Shown here in pieces: positions 54,356 to 63,545 of a DNA stretch of 64,000 nucleotides. How positions within the stretch are numbered: the stretch's first letter is position 1; every line of letters begins with the position of its first letter. The stretch covers positions 124,001-188,000 of the forward strand of contig OZ220708.1 in assembly GCA_965116595.1 (NCBI GenBank). Reading direction: 5' to 3'. The notes below the pieces were generated by a model, which was given only the letters and a program-made list of their open reading frames with translations, did not search any database and was not told the origin of the DNA. This stretch comes from G963663315 sp963668255. GTDB taxonomy: Bacteria; Pseudomonadota; Gammaproteobacteria; Arenicellales; Poriferihabitantaceae. A program made the position numbers and the translations under genes.

Positions 54356-54877
54356 TCACAGCCGTTTCCCGGCCAGGCAGAAATTGTCTATTATCAACAG
54401 AATTGCCCCAATGGTAATCGAGAAATCCGCAATGTTAAACGCAGGGAAATACATATTCTGATAATGCAGCGAAATAAAATCAATAACAAATCGATACGAA
54501 AGGCGATCAATCAGATTGCCTGTTGCGCCGGCCAGAATCATTGCCAGTCCCCAGGCCAGCAGGCGATTGGCGGCATGGCATCGCCACAACCAGACCAGGA
54601 TGAAAGCCGAAACCATTGCGGCCAGCGTCGAAAAAAAATAATGTTGGAGCCCACCGGCATCACTTAAAAATCCAAATGCGGCGCCACGATTGGTCACCAA
54701 TGTCCATTGTAATACAGGTAGCACCTCAATTGGAGGTTGTCCCAACAAAGAGTTGTAAGCCGCTTTCTTGGTAACCTGATCAATAATAATGATCAATACT
54801 GAAATACAGATATATCCCGGAAATTTGAGCCTGGGCTTTTGTACTTTCAATTCTTTTCCACCTGGTCTTGATTTCAA
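54356..54877 (-). CDS. lspA: Lipoprotein signal peptidase
   Basis: 173-aa inner-membrane aspartic peptidase II with four membrane helices. The catalytic aspartates are in GNLIDRLSY and FNIADFSITIG; VTNRGAAFGFL is the conserved second block. The start is TTG 54877, overlapping the ribF stop, with GGAAG at good spacing on the mRNA. Confidence 0.95.
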   Translation of the reverse strand: MKSRPGGKELKVQKPRLKFPGYICISVLIIIIDQVTKKAAYNSLLGQPPIEVLPVLQWTLVTNRGAAFGFLSDAGGLQHYFFSTLAAMVSAFILVWLWRCHAANRLLAWGLAMILAGATGNLIDRLSYRFVIDFISLHYQNMYFPAFNIADFSITIGAILLIIDNFCLAGKRL

Positions 54878-55809
54878 CCGACTTCCAGCTTGCCGGCAAA
54901 GAACTGTTTTCCGGCTTCGCAGTCAGCCAGAATCTGTTTTTTCAATTGATCGAAGCAATCGAATTTTCGTTCATCGCGGATTTTGTCAATGAATTCCACA
55001 CAAATCCGTCTGCCATATATGTTTCTGTCGAAATTGAACAAATGCACTTCCAGCAATGTTTTCAGGCCCCCTACCGTAGGGCGCGCGCCAAGATTGGCGA
55101 CACCGTAATATTCGTCCTGATCGATACCCCTGACGCAGACTGCAAAAACACCGGTAAACGGTGGTTTTCTGACCGCAATGTTCAGAGTTGGAAATCCCAA
55201 CTGTCTACCGCGTTTGTCTCCATGGATGACGCGGCCCACCATCGAATAATTTCTTCCAAGCATCTGGCGGGCTGCATTCATTTCACCATTTGCCAACGCT
55301 ATTCTGATCCTGGTGCTGCTTATTCTGGCGCTTGCATCCGAGATGGTTTGAAATTGCTCGGCAATGAACCCATGCTCCTGGCCGAACCGCTTCAGTACCC
55401 CATGATTTCCCCCTCTGCCCTCGCCGAATCTGAAATCATCTCCTGTAAGAATATACCTGATATCCAGCTTTTCAATCAGAATATGCCTGATAAATTCCCC
55501 GGCGCTGGTATTGGCCAACCTGGAATCAAACGGTAATGCCAGCATCACATCGACATTGTACTCCCTGATGGAAAAGTATCGTGCACCAAGCTCGAACAAG
55601 CGGGGAGCCGCACTTTGTCTTTGAAAATACTCGTCCGGGGTAGGCAGAAATGTCATCACTACCGTTGGCAATGACAGTTCTTCTCCCTTCTCGACCAACC
55701 GACGCAGAATCATCTGATGCCCCAGGTGAAGGCCGTCGTAATTCCCAATGGTCAGAACGCACCCGCCTTCAGGGATATTTTTTGAATCTGTTGATCTGGC
55801 CAATTTCAT
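54874..55809 (-). CDS. ribF: Bifunctional riboflavin kinase/FAD synthetase
   Basis: 311-aa enzyme, close to the E. coli length. The N-terminal FMN adenylyltransferase domain has TIGNYDGLHLGHQ and LTGDDFRFGEGRGGN; the C-terminal kinase domain has GRVIHGDKRGRQLGFPT and NLGARPTVGG. ATG 55809 overlaps the murJ stop (TAATG). It provides FAD for enzymes such as the squalene monooxygenase and sarcosine oxidase. Confidence 0.96.
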   Translation of the reverse strand: MKLARSTDSKNIPEGGCVLTIGNYDGLHLGHQMILRRLVEKGEELSLPTVVMTFLPTPDEYFQRQSAAPRLFELGARYFSIREYNVDVMLALPFDSRLANTSAGEFIRHILIEKLDIRYILTGDDFRFGEGRGGNHGVLKRFGQEHGFIAEQFQTISDASARISSTRIRIALANGEMNAARQMLGRNYSMVGRVIHGDKRGRQLGFPTLNIAVRKPPFTGVFAVCVRGIDQDEYYGVANLGARPTVGGLKTLLEVHLFNFDRNIYGRRICVEFIDKIRDERKFDCFDQLKKQILADCEAGKQFFAGKLEVG

Positions 55810-57377
55810 TATTCGTTGATTTCCTTGATTTTCCAGAGTAATCCGGGATTGATGCCCAACAGCAGCAATGCGGCCATATATGTTATACCACCCAACCCTG
55901 TCAAAAAGCCAAGTCTCAGTACCTTTTCCCAGACAGACGACTCCAGCCACCAGGCCGGGGCGCCAATCAACCACCAAACCGATAAACCCATGGCCGTCGC
56001 AGCAATGATAATCCGTACCACAAAACCGACCCAACCGCGCTCGACGATGAAAATCCGCTGTCGCAGCAAGACAACCAATAGCATCAGCACATTCGAAAAC
56101 GCCGAAATCGAAGTAGCCAGTGCAAGCCCGACATGTTTATAAGGCAGTACCAGGATCAGACTGAATACAATATTGATCGCAACGGCAATCATCGCAATCC
56201 GAACCGGAGTTTTGGTATTCTGTCTTGCGAAAAATCCGGCCGACAACACCTTTACCATTACAATCGGGGTCAATCCCAGAGAAAAGGCAATCAGGCTCAA
56301 CACGGTCATGTTTACGCCGTTTTCCGTGAAATCTCCATGATAAAAAATGGTACTGACCATCGGCTGCGCCAGGATAATCAGTCCGACGGTGGACGGGATA
56401 CTGATAAGCAGGGCCCACCTGGTTCCCCACTCCAGGGTTCTGGAAAAATCCCCGGGCGAGTTTTCAGTGTATTTTCGTGACAAATGAGGAAGAATCGCGG
56501 TACTCAATGCCAATCCGAATACCCCCAGGGGAAACTCCATCAACCGGTCAGAGTAATACAACCACGAGACACTGCCGGTCACCAGAAATGAGGCCAGAAC
56601 CGTATTGATCAGAATGTTGATCTGAGCCACCGACACGCCCAGCAAAGCCGGCACGGTCAGCGCCAGTACGCGCCGGGCGCCCTCGATTCCTGCCTCGTCG
56701 CCCTGCCGTTTGATGACCCGCGGCCTGATCGTCAGTTTTTCCCTGCGCAGGAATGGAATCTGAAAAGCAAGTTGCACAACGCCGGCAACCAGGACTCCTA
56801 TTGAAAGTGCGATCGGGGAATCGTCGACCAGCGGCACCAGGTATAATGTAGCCAGGATCAAACAGATATTGAGCAGTATCGGCGTTGCCGCAGGGGCGGC
56901 AAAACGATTACAGGAATTGAGCATCCCTGCCGACATCGCAACGAACGATATGAAAAAAAGATAAGGGAAAGTAATTCTGGATGCCTGCACAGTGAGTGCG
57001 AATTTCTCCGGCTGCTGGGTGAATCCGGTTGCCAGTATCGTCACCAGGGCGGGGGCAAATACCACGCCCGCCAAACTGACGAGAAGCAGAATCAACCCGA
57101 ACCGGCCGATCATCAACTGCAGGAATCGCTCGTTTTCGCTTCCGGTTTTATTCAGTCGATACTCGGTAAAAACGGGAACGAATGCAGCCGAAAACGCACC
57201 TTCTCCGAACAGCCGGCGGAAAAAGTTCGGTATCCTGAATGCGACGATAAAAATATCAGCGGCGGCCTTGTCCCCAAGCACACTGGCAAACAGGATGTCG
57301 CGTATCAGCCCCGAGATTCTTGACAATAATGTCATCGACCCCACCGCCGACATCGATTTGAATAAAATGGACGACAT
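55809..57377 (-). CDS. murJ: Lipid II flippase MurJ
   Basis: 522-aa polytopic membrane protein with about 14 helices. The N-terminal signature GSMTLLSRISGLIRDIL and the RIPNFFRRLFGEGAFSAAFV block are diagnostic of MurJ/MviN. It flips lipid II for peptidoglycan assembly. Divergent from rpsT, the common gammaproteobacterial arrangement. Confidence 0.97.
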   Translation of the reverse strand: MSSILFKSMSAVGSMTLLSRISGLIRDILFASVLGDKAAADIFIVAFRIPNFFRRLFGEGAFSAAFVPVFTEYRLNKTGSENERFLQLMIGRFGLILLLVSLAGVVFAPALVTILATGFTQQPEKFALTVQASRITFPYLFFISFVAMSAGMLNSCNRFAAPAATPILLNICLILATLYLVPLVDDSPIALSIGVLVAGVVQLAFQIPFLRREKLTIRPRVIKRQGDEAGIEGARRVLALTVPALLGVSVAQINILINTVLASFLVTGSVSWLYYSDRLMEFPLGVFGLALSTAILPHLSRKYTENSPGDFSRTLEWGTRWALLISIPSTVGLIILAQPMVSTIFYHGDFTENGVNMTVLSLIAFSLGLTPIVMVKVLSAGFFARQNTKTPVRIAMIAVAINIVFSLILVLPYKHVGLALATSISAFSNVLMLLVVLLRQRIFIVERGWVGFVVRIIIAATAMGLSVWWLIGAPAWWLESSVWEKVLRLGFLTGLGGITYMAALLLLGINPGLLWKIKEINE

Positions 57378-57518
57378 GTCTTGATGAAATACTTATGGCT
57401 TCACAAAAAACATGCTTTCGGGCTTGACTTTCAGGCCAAAATTGACCATATTCCGCCTCCGGTACGAGTCCTGTTAATCACTCCTGTACTTTGATTCGCA
57501 TTTTCGAGAGGATAATCC

Positions 57519-57791
57519 TTGGCTAATTCACCGCAGGCAAGAAAAAGAGCCCGGCAAAATTCCAAACGCCGGTTGAACAACATGAGCCAACGCTCTTCGC
57601 TCCGCTCATCCATAAAAAAATTACTGAAGCTTATTTCCCAAAAGGACAGGGAGGGCGCAAGTTCAGCATACCGCGAAACCGTCTCCAGGATTGATCGCGC
57701 CGCGGGAAAGAACCTGCACCACAGTAATCGTGCGGCCCGCCTGAAAAGCCGCCTGAACAATCGCCTGAAATCCCTGTCGACAAGTGCATGA
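57519..57791 (+). CDS. rpsT: 30S ribosomal protein S20
   Basis: 90-aa Lys/Arg-rich ribosomal protein (ANSPQARKRARQNSKRR, then IKKLLKLISQKDRE). The start is TTG 57519 with GAGAGGAT upstream; E. coli rpsT also uses a UUG start, tied to autoregulation. Convergent with proB across 13 bp. Confidence 0.97.
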   Translation: MANSPQARKRARQNSKRRLNNMSQRSSLRSSIKKLLKLISQKDREGASSAYRETVSRIDRAAGKNLHHSNRAARLKSRLNNRLKSLSTSA

Positions 57792-57804
57792 ACGGCGATG
57801 ATGT

Positions 57805-58929
57805 TCATACAGTGATCGCAATATTATCGCGATGAATCAATTCTGTCTCACCGTGATAACCTAGAACATTCTCTACCTGGTCACTTGGAATACCCTTGAT
57901 CCTGCGTACTTCATCCGCATTGTAGTTAACCAGTCCGCGAGCGATTTCATTTCCCGCCTGATCGAGACAAATCACAATTTCACCCCGGGTAAAAGTCCCT
58001 TCCGCCGCGGTCACGCCAATTGGCAGTAAGCTGCGTCCCTGCTCCTTCAACACGTTCACGGCGCCATTATCGAGCACCAGTTTTCCATTCCCCCTGAGTT
58101 GTCCGGCCAGCCATTGCTTTCTCGCCGCTATCCGTCCCTTGCCGGGAATCAACATGGTTCCCAACTCTACACCCTGTCTGAGTTTTAAAAGAACATCCGG
58201 TTCAAGCCCGGATGTAATAACCGTGGTTGACCCGGACCTGGATGCCTTTTGTGCTGCGGTTATTTTCGTGATCATTCCGCCACTGCCGAATTCGCCTGCA
58301 GAACCCGCCATTTCCAGCAATGCGGGATCATCCGCCCTGCCATATTGAACCAGATTCACCTGATCGGTTTTTCTTGGATCTCCATCATATAATCCCGACT
58401 GGTCGGTCAACAGAATCAGACATTCCGCTTCCACCAGGTTGGCTGTCAGCGCCGAAAGCGTGTCATTGTCGCCGAATCTGATTTCCTCATTCACTACCGC
58501 GTCATTTTCATTGACCGTCGGCACTATACCCAGATTCAACAACTCCCTTAATGTATTGCGCGCATTCAGGTATCGCTGCCTGTTGGCAAGGTCAGCATGG
58601 GTAAGCAGGATTTGTGCGGTCAGTATGCCATGACTTCGAAATGCGGCTTCGAAGCTTTGCACCAGGATCATCTGGCCGACTGCGGCTGCAGTCTGCACCC
58701 GGTGAACCTCTCCTGGTCGCTGATCCCATCCCAATCGACGCATTCCCTCGCCGATAGATCCGGAAGATACCAGCACGATATCCACACCCTGTTTTTTCAA
58801 CTCCGTAATTTGCCTGACCCAGGAATCAATCGCGTCCTGATTTAATCCGGATTCCGAATCCGTGAGCAGTGAGGTGCCAATTTTAACGACCCACCTTGCT
58901 GAGTCGGTCAACGCAGTTCTGGAGGCCAT
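57805..58929 (-). CDS. proB: Glutamate 5-kinase
   Basis: 374-aa enzyme for the first step of proline synthesis. The amino acid kinase domain (WVVKIGTSLLTDSE, VSSGSIGEGMRRLGW, TVNENDAVVNEEIRFGDND, GSGGMITKI) is followed by a C-terminal PUA domain. ATG 58929 lies one base after the obgE stop; an in-frame start at 58995 would translate the obgE repeat tract in another frame and is rejected. Confidence 0.96.
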   Translation of the reverse strand: MASRTALTDSARWVVKIGTSLLTDSESGLNQDAIDSWVRQITELKKQGVDIVLVSSGSIGEGMRRLGWDQRPGEVHRVQTAAAVGQMILVQSFEAAFRSHGILTAQILLTHADLANRQRYLNARNTLRELLNLGIVPTVNENDAVVNEEIRFGDNDTLSALTANLVEAECLILLTDQSGLYDGDPRKTDQVNLVQYGRADDPALLEMAGSAGEFGSGGMITKITAAQKASRSGSTTVITSGLEPDVLLKLRQGVELGTMLIPGKGRIAARKQWLAGQLRGNGKLVLDNGAVNVLKEQGRSLLPIGVTAAEGTFTRGEIVICLDQAGNEIARGLVNYNADEVRRIKGIPSDQVENVLGYHGETELIHRDNIAITV

Positions 58930-58930
58930 T

Positions 58931-59998
58931 TTACTGGATGACCTGCTGGACCTGTTGGACCTGTTGGACTTGCTGAGCATTGTTTTCTTCGTCAATCTCC
59001 TTCAATCGCCGCATCAAATCGTTAATCAGTTTATCGCAGCCCTGTCTGGATACTGCTGATATTCTATAGATGGAACCATCCGGATTCAGTTGTTTTGTCA
59101 ACTTTTCGGCAATTTCACGAGCCTGGTCCTCATCTATCGCATCGATTTTGTTCAACACCAGCCATCTCTCCTTGTTTCCGAGTTCCATATCATATTTGCT
59201 CAGTTCCTTTTCGATTTTTCTGATTTCCTGTACCAGGTCAGTTCCATCGATCGGGGCAATATCAACCAAGTGGAGCAAAACAAGGGTTCGATTCAAGTGT
59301 TTGAGGAACTCGATACCCAGACCGGCGCCATGGGACGCGCCTTCTATCAATCCGGGAATATCCGCTATCACGAAGCTGCTGGATTCTCCCACATCGACAA
59401 CCCCCAGTTGCGGGTGCAGGGTGGTAAAGGGGTAGTCGGCTATCTTTGGTCTGGCATGGGATACTGCACTCAGGAATGTCGACTTCCCGGCATTGGGCGC
59501 TCCCAGCAATCCTACATCCGCCAACACCCTGAGCTCCAGCCTGATTTGCCTTTCATCGCCCATTTTCCCCTTGGTGAATTTTCTTGGCGCACGATTGGTG
59601 CTGGATTTGAAATTTGCATTGCCGAGGCCACGTCGACCGCCTTGCGCAATCAGCAAACGCTCGCCGTCCCGGGTCACCTCGCCGATCAGTTCACAGGTTT
59701 GCGCATCACTGACGATCGTGCCCAGGGGGACATCGATCTCCAGGTCTTCTCCCGCCTTCCCGAACCGTTCCCGGCCAGCGCCGCCCTGCCCGCTCTCTGC
59801 CCGGTACAGTCGTATGAATCTGAAATCAGAAAGCGTATTAAGACTGTTTTTCGCGACCAGGAAGATACTGCCCCCATCACCTCCATCACCTCCATCCGGC
59901 CCGCCTTTAGGTCGATATTTCTCCCTTAAAAAACTCAAACAACCGTTGCCGCCACTGCCTGCAATGACCCTGATTGTCGCTTCATCTACAAATTTCAT
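58931..59998 (-). CDS. obgE: Ribosome-associated GTPase Obg
   Basis: 355-aa GTPase required for late 50S assembly. The Gly-rich Obg fold starts MKFVDEATIRVIAGSGGNGC with the KGGPDGGDGGDGGS run; the G domain has GAPNAGKSTFL, DIPGLIEGA and NKID. ATG 59998 fits the family; an earlier in-frame start at 60043 does not. The extreme C terminus is a QQV tripeptide repeat encoded by a 9-bp tandem repeat. Confidence 0.97.
   Translation of the reverse strand: MKFVDEATIRVIAGSGGNGCLSFLREKYRPKGGPDGGDGGDGGSIFLVAKNSLNTLSDFRFIRLYRAESGQGGAGRERFGKAGEDLEIDVPLGTIVSDAQTCELIGEVTRDGERLLIAQGGRRGLGNANFKSSTNRAPRKFTKGKMGDERQIRLELRVLADVGLLGAPNAGKSTFLSAVSHARPKIADYPFTTLHPQLGVVDVGESSSFVIADIPGLIEGASHGAGLGIEFLKHLNRTLVLLHLVDIAPIDGTDLVQEIRKIEKELSKYDMELGNKERWLVLNKIDAIDEDQAREIAEKLTKQLNPDGSIYRISAVSRQGCDKLINDLMRRLKEIDEENNAQQVQQVQQVQQVIQ
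58940..58975. repeat. Tandem 9-bp repeat at the obgE 3' end
   Basis: Four imperfect copies of a 9-bp unit (minus strand CAACAGGTC and variants) coding for (Gln-Gln-Val)x4, followed by Ile-Gln-stop. Copy-number change would alter only the ObgE tail length, not the frame. Confidence 0.9.
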
Positions 59999-60052
59999 GG
60001 TTGCTGCCGCCGGAAAAAGGAAACCGGACTTGATTTCAATCAACCGGAAACC

Positions 60053-60085
60053 AAAAAACCCCGCCCTGGTGACAAAGCGGGGTTT
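60053..60085 (-). terminator. Rho-independent terminator between rpmA and obgE
   Basis: On the minus strand: a 9-bp stem AAACCCCGC / GCGGGGTTT (60085-60077 with 60064-60056), a 12-nt loop and a TTTTTT tract. It would end or attenuate the rplU-rpmA transcript before obgE. Confidence 0.8.
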
Positions 60086-60111
60086 ATGATTTCATAATGT
60101 TCCTGCTTACT

Positions 60112-60363
60112 TCAGATAATGCTGATTGTTTTACGTTTGTTCGGCCCTTTTACTTCAAACAATACCTTGCCCGGAGCGGTGGCAAACAACGTGTAATCCT
60201 TGCCAAGCCGGGCATTTTTACCGGGGTGAAACCGACTCCCTCTTTGTCTTACAATTATGTTGCCTGCAAGCACCTGTTCCCCACCATACTTTTTGACGCC
60301 CAGCCTTTTGGAGACCGAGTCGCGGCCGTTTCTGGAACTGCCGCCTGCTTTTTTATGTGCCAT
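60112..60363 (-). CDS. rpmA: 50S ribosomal protein L27
   Basis: 83-aa ribosomal protein; the N terminus MAHKKAGGSSRNGRDS needs no Firmicutes-type processing, and LGVKKYGGEQVLAGNIIVRQ is the conserved core. Follows rplU by 33 bp. Confidence 0.98.
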   Translation of the reverse strand: MAHKKAGGSSRNGRDSVSKRLGVKKYGGEQVLAGNIIVRQRGSRFHPGKNARLGKDYTLFATAPGKVLFEVKGPNKRKTISII

Positions 60364-60396
60364 GGTAACCCTCTTACAGATGTATATGCTGATTGA

Positions 60397-60726
60397 TCAG
60401 CCGGTTTCTTTTACGACGCCACTCCCAATCCCGGTGATTTCCAGTTCCGTATAGGACTGGCGGTGGCCCTGGGTGCGGCGATAGTTTTTCCGCCGCTTCA
60501 TTTTAAACACCTTGATCTTGTCCGCTCTGCCATGGGAAAGCACGGTCGCATTGACCTGGCTGTCAACCAACGGGGAACCCACCGTTACCCTGTCTTCGTC
60601 CAGGATCATCAAAACCCGGTCCAGGCTCACTGTATCACCTTCAGCTGCCGGAATTTTCTCTACTTTAAGTTTATCCCCTACGGCAACCTTGTATTGTTTA
60701 CCGCCGGTTTCGATGACTGCGTGCAT
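60397..60726 (-). CDS. rplU: 50S ribosomal protein L21
   Basis: 109-aa ribosomal protein (MHAVIETGGKQYKVAVGD at the N terminus; KRRKNYRRTQGHRQSYTEL near the C terminus). First gene of the rplU-rpmA transcript, divergent from ispB as in many gammaproteobacteria. Confidence 0.98.
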   Translation of the reverse strand: MHAVIETGGKQYKVAVGDKLKVEKIPAAEGDTVSLDRVLMILDEDRVTVGSPLVDSQVNATVLSHGRADKIKVFKMKRRKNYRRTQGHRQSYTELEITGIGSGVVKETG

Positions 60727-60814
60727 GGTTTGATGTCTGACTGGTTTGAGGTGGTCGTGTGTTTCTTGAGGCCAGTTTACACTGACCTGGTCTCTGAGTC
60801 TTCAGGGACGCCGG

Positions 60815-60843
60815 ATTTTATCCGCCCTTGGACATACAGTCAA
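60815..60843 (-). promoter_or_regulatory. rplU-rpmA promoter
   Basis: Read on the minus strand: TTGACT (60843-60838), 17-bp spacer, TAAAAT (60820-60815). The leader to the rplU ATG is about 80 nt. Confidence 0.65.
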
Positions 60844-60924
60844 TTGGTTTATTGGTAACATTCGAACAATTCAGTGATCCATTGTCGGCTAAAATAGGCT
60901 GTTACGAAATCCCGATAAATTAAT

Positions 60925-61947
60925 ATGTCCCTTCTGAAGTTGCAATCATCTGGAAACAGTCCCGACCGGAATCCGAAATTGATCCTGGATTCGGCGATTT
61001 CACTGGTCAGGGAAGAAATGGAAAAGGTGGATAACATAATTCAGAACCGCCTGAAATCTGACATTACCCTGATCAGCACCATGGGCAAATACATCACCGA
61101 AAGTGGTGGAAAACGACTTCGGCCACTCATCCTTTTATTGAGTGCGCGTTGCTTCAACTATCAGGGCAGCCATCATGTCCTGCTGTCCGCCATCATTGAG
61201 ATTATCCATACCGCAACCCTGCTGCATGATGATGTCGTTGATGCTTCCGCCACTCGCCGGGGGCAACCTACCGCCAATATCGCATGGGGCAATGAAGCCA
61301 GTGTACTGGTCGGTGATTTTTTATATTCCAGGTCATTCCAGATGATGGTGGAAACAAACAATATGGAAGTAATGCGGATTCTGGCCGAAACCACGAACGC
61401 CATGACGCAAGGCGAGGTAATGCAACTAATCAACGCCCATTCTCCTGATATCACCGAAAGCCAGTATTTTGAAACCATACGCCGTAAAACAGCAAAACTG
61501 TTTGAATCCGCCGCCTTGCTCGGCGTCAGCATCGCAAACCAGGATGACGAAACCTGCAAGGCGCTGGCGAACTATGGCATGTATCTGGGTACCGCGTTTC
61601 AAATGGCTGACGACATTCTTGATTATGATGCGCAAAGCAGAAAGATCGGGAAAGATGTGGGCGACGACCTCGCAGAAGGAAAGCCGACCCTGCCACTGAT
61701 CCATGCCCTGAAACTGGCTGATTCCAGACAAAAACAGTTGATTACGAAGGCGATTGAACAAGGTGACAGGACTAGAATGAGCGAAATTCTGGCAATAGTC
61801 CGCTCCACCGGTGCGCTGGAATACACCTTCAAACTGGCCCGGAACCAGGCCCGGCTGGCGCAGTCATCCATCGCCGGGTTACCCGACAATGAATACAGAG
61901 CCGCGCTTGAAAATCTCGCCGAATTCTCCATCATCCGACAACACTAG
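60925..61947 (+). CDS. ispB: Octaprenyl diphosphate synthase-like polyprenyl synthase
   Basis: 340-aa trans-polyprenyl diphosphate synthase for the ubiquinone side chain. The first aspartate-rich motif is LLHDDVVDASATRRG, the second MADDILDYDAQ, and GGKRLRPLILLLSA is the conserved N-terminal block. Chain length is inferred from family and context only. It competes with the sterol pathway for the same prenyl precursors. Confidence 0.93.
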   Translation: MSLLKLQSSGNSPDRNPKLILDSAISLVREEMEKVDNIIQNRLKSDITLISTMGKYITESGGKRLRPLILLLSARCFNYQGSHHVLLSAIIEIIHTATLLHDDVVDASATRRGQPTANIAWGNEASVLVGDFLYSRSFQMMVETNNMEVMRILAETTNAMTQGEVMQLINAHSPDITESQYFETIRRKTAKLFESAALLGVSIANQDDETCKALANYGMYLGTAFQMADDILDYDAQSRKIGKDVGDDLAEGKPTLPLIHALKLADSRQKQLITKAIEQGDRTRMSEILAIVRSTGALEYTFKLARNQARLAQSSIAGLPDNEYRAALENLAEFSIIRQH

Positions 61948-61964
61948 CAGGGGGCAATCCAATC

Positions 61965-62015
61965 ACTCCCCCCCTCGAGGGGGAGTCACAGAAGCCGAGC
62001 CGTCAAGCGACGGCT
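61965..62015. terminator. Two adjacent hairpins between convergent ispB and thiDE
   Basis: First hairpin: arms ACTCCCCC (61965-61972) and GGGGGAGT (61979-61986). Second: AGCCGTC (61998-62004) and GACGGCT (62009-62015). Together they look like a bidirectional terminator or a dispersed repeat unit; the flank GTGCCTGTCC also occurs at about 29022. Confidence 0.6.
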
Positions 62016-62053
62016 GATGTGGTGGGGGGCCTGTGCCTGTCCGCCGAATCTTC

Positions 62054-63544
62054 TCAAGACCACAAATCCAGAAATTCCGTGGTTGCCTGTTCGCAGGATT
62101 TTGCCTGGGTGATCGCCGAAATCATCGCCACCGAACCCACGCCGGTGGATTTTAATGTGCGCGCCCTCTCAAGATCAATGCCGCCAATGGCGACCAGCGG
62201 CCACTTCCCATCCAGGAATCTCACCCAGTAACGCACCATCCCGGGACCCTGCGGCGCGAATGGCATCACCTTGCTGGTAGTCTCATAGATCGGGCCGATT
62301 GCAATGTAACTCGGGTTGAGATCAATCGCTGCGGCCATTTCCCAGTAACTGTGGGTGGACACACCCAGACGCAGGCCTGACCTGGCGATTCGGTTCAAAT
62401 CAGCATGTTGTATATCTTCCTGACCCAGGTGGACGCCGTAGGCATTGTGCCTGACGGCCAATTGCCAATAATCATTGACAAACAACCTGGCGCCAGCCTG
62501 GTTGGCGATTTCGACTGCGGCAATGATCTCTGCCTCGATTTGCCGCTCACCGGCATCCTTGATGCGCAACTGGATCGTTCGCACCCCTGATTCGACTAAC
62601 CGGCGTACCCAATCTGCGCTATCCACCACCGGATAGAATCCCAGGCGATCCGTATCACATCTGGTAAACGTCAATGCAGTTTTCCGTGGAGTCCCGTATC
62701 GCAATACCGGCAGTTGCCGATAGTCGGTTGGCCAGGGCTGGCAGGCCTGAAACTGCATTTTGCCAAGTTGATAATGATGCTGGATGTTACGCCCGACCAC
62801 GCTCCTCGACAAAACAACCGCATCTTTCAGATCATGGCCCAGCGCCACTGCACCGGCAATGGCCGTAGCCAGGGCACAGCCCGTGCCTCTGACTGAAGCG
62901 CCCTGATTTGTTCTCTGGCTTGCCAGCCAGAAACTTTCATTGCCATTGCTGAAATAGTCGTAACACTCATTTGCAGCGCCTTCAGGAGCAATACCGTCGA
63001 GATGTCCTCCCTTGATCAGCAGGTTTGACACTCCCGATTCAAGTATCCGTGATGAAGCTGCCGCCATATCATCGCAGCAACCAATCTCCATGCCGGCCAG
63101 TATCTGCGCTTCAGGAATATTGGGGGTCAACAGGGTAATCCTGTTTCCTGCCTGCTTGATGACTGTACGAACTGTTTCGGCAGCGGCCAGGGCCCCACCC
63201 GAGGAACTCACCATCACAGGGTCCCAAATCAACGGGCAATCGAACCGGTCTTTCAGCAAACAGACAGACTGCGCCTGACCACTATCGCAAATCAGGCCTG
63301 CCTTGATAACCCGGGGGCTGAATTCGGATTCAATACAATCCAGTTGCTGATCAAATCGGGCGCCGGTTACCGCGCTGCATAATGAAACCCCCTGACTGTT
63401 TTGTGCGGTAATCGCGCTGACCGCGAAAAACCCGTGCAATCCCAGTTTCTGCAGTACCTGATTGTCAAGATGAATGCCGGCGCCGGATGTCGGGTCTGTC
63501 CCGCCAACCACCAATACGGCTTGCACGTTTGTATGAGGAACCAA
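62054..63544 (-). CDS. thiDE: Fused HMP-phosphate kinase/thiamine phosphate synthase
   Basis: 496-aa bifunctional thiamine enzyme. Residues about 8-265 are ThiD (VLVVGGTDPTSGAGI, RGTGCALATAIAGAVALG); residues about 305-490 are ThiE (VRTIQLRIKD, FVNDYWQLAVRHNAYGVHLG, VSTHSYWEMA, YIAIGPIYETTSK). TTG 63544 starts right after the thiG stop; GTG 63526 is an alternative. ThiD phosphorylates HMP-P and ThiE joins it to the thiazole made by ThiG, supplying TPP that the decarboxylase at 41.8 kb needs. Confidence 0.95.
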   Translation of the reverse strand: MVPHTNVQAVLVVGGTDPTSGAGIHLDNQVLQKLGLHGFFAVSAITAQNSQGVSLCSAVTGARFDQQLDCIESEFSPRVIKAGLICDSGQAQSVCLLKDRFDCPLIWDPVMVSSSGGALAAAETVRTVIKQAGNRITLLTPNIPEAQILAGMEIGCCDDMAAASSRILESGVSNLLIKGGHLDGIAPEGAANECYDYFSNGNESFWLASQRTNQGASVRGTGCALATAIAGAVALGHDLKDAVVLSRSVVGRNIQHHYQLGKMQFQACQPWPTDYRQLPVLRYGTPRKTALTFTRCDTDRLGFYPVVDSADWVRRLVESGVRTIQLRIKDAGERQIEAEIIAAVEIANQAGARLFVNDYWQLAVRHNAYGVHLGQEDIQHADLNRIARSGLRLGVSTHSYWEMAAAIDLNPSYIAIGPIYETTSKVMPFAPQGPGMVRYWVRFLDGKWPLVAIGGIDLERARTLKSTGVGSVAMISAITQAKSCEQATTEFLDLWS

Positions 63545-63545
63545 T

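Noticed and set aside
59090..59929. 279-codon plus-strand open frame
   Set aside because: Antisense to obgE, without homology or a ribosome-binding site.
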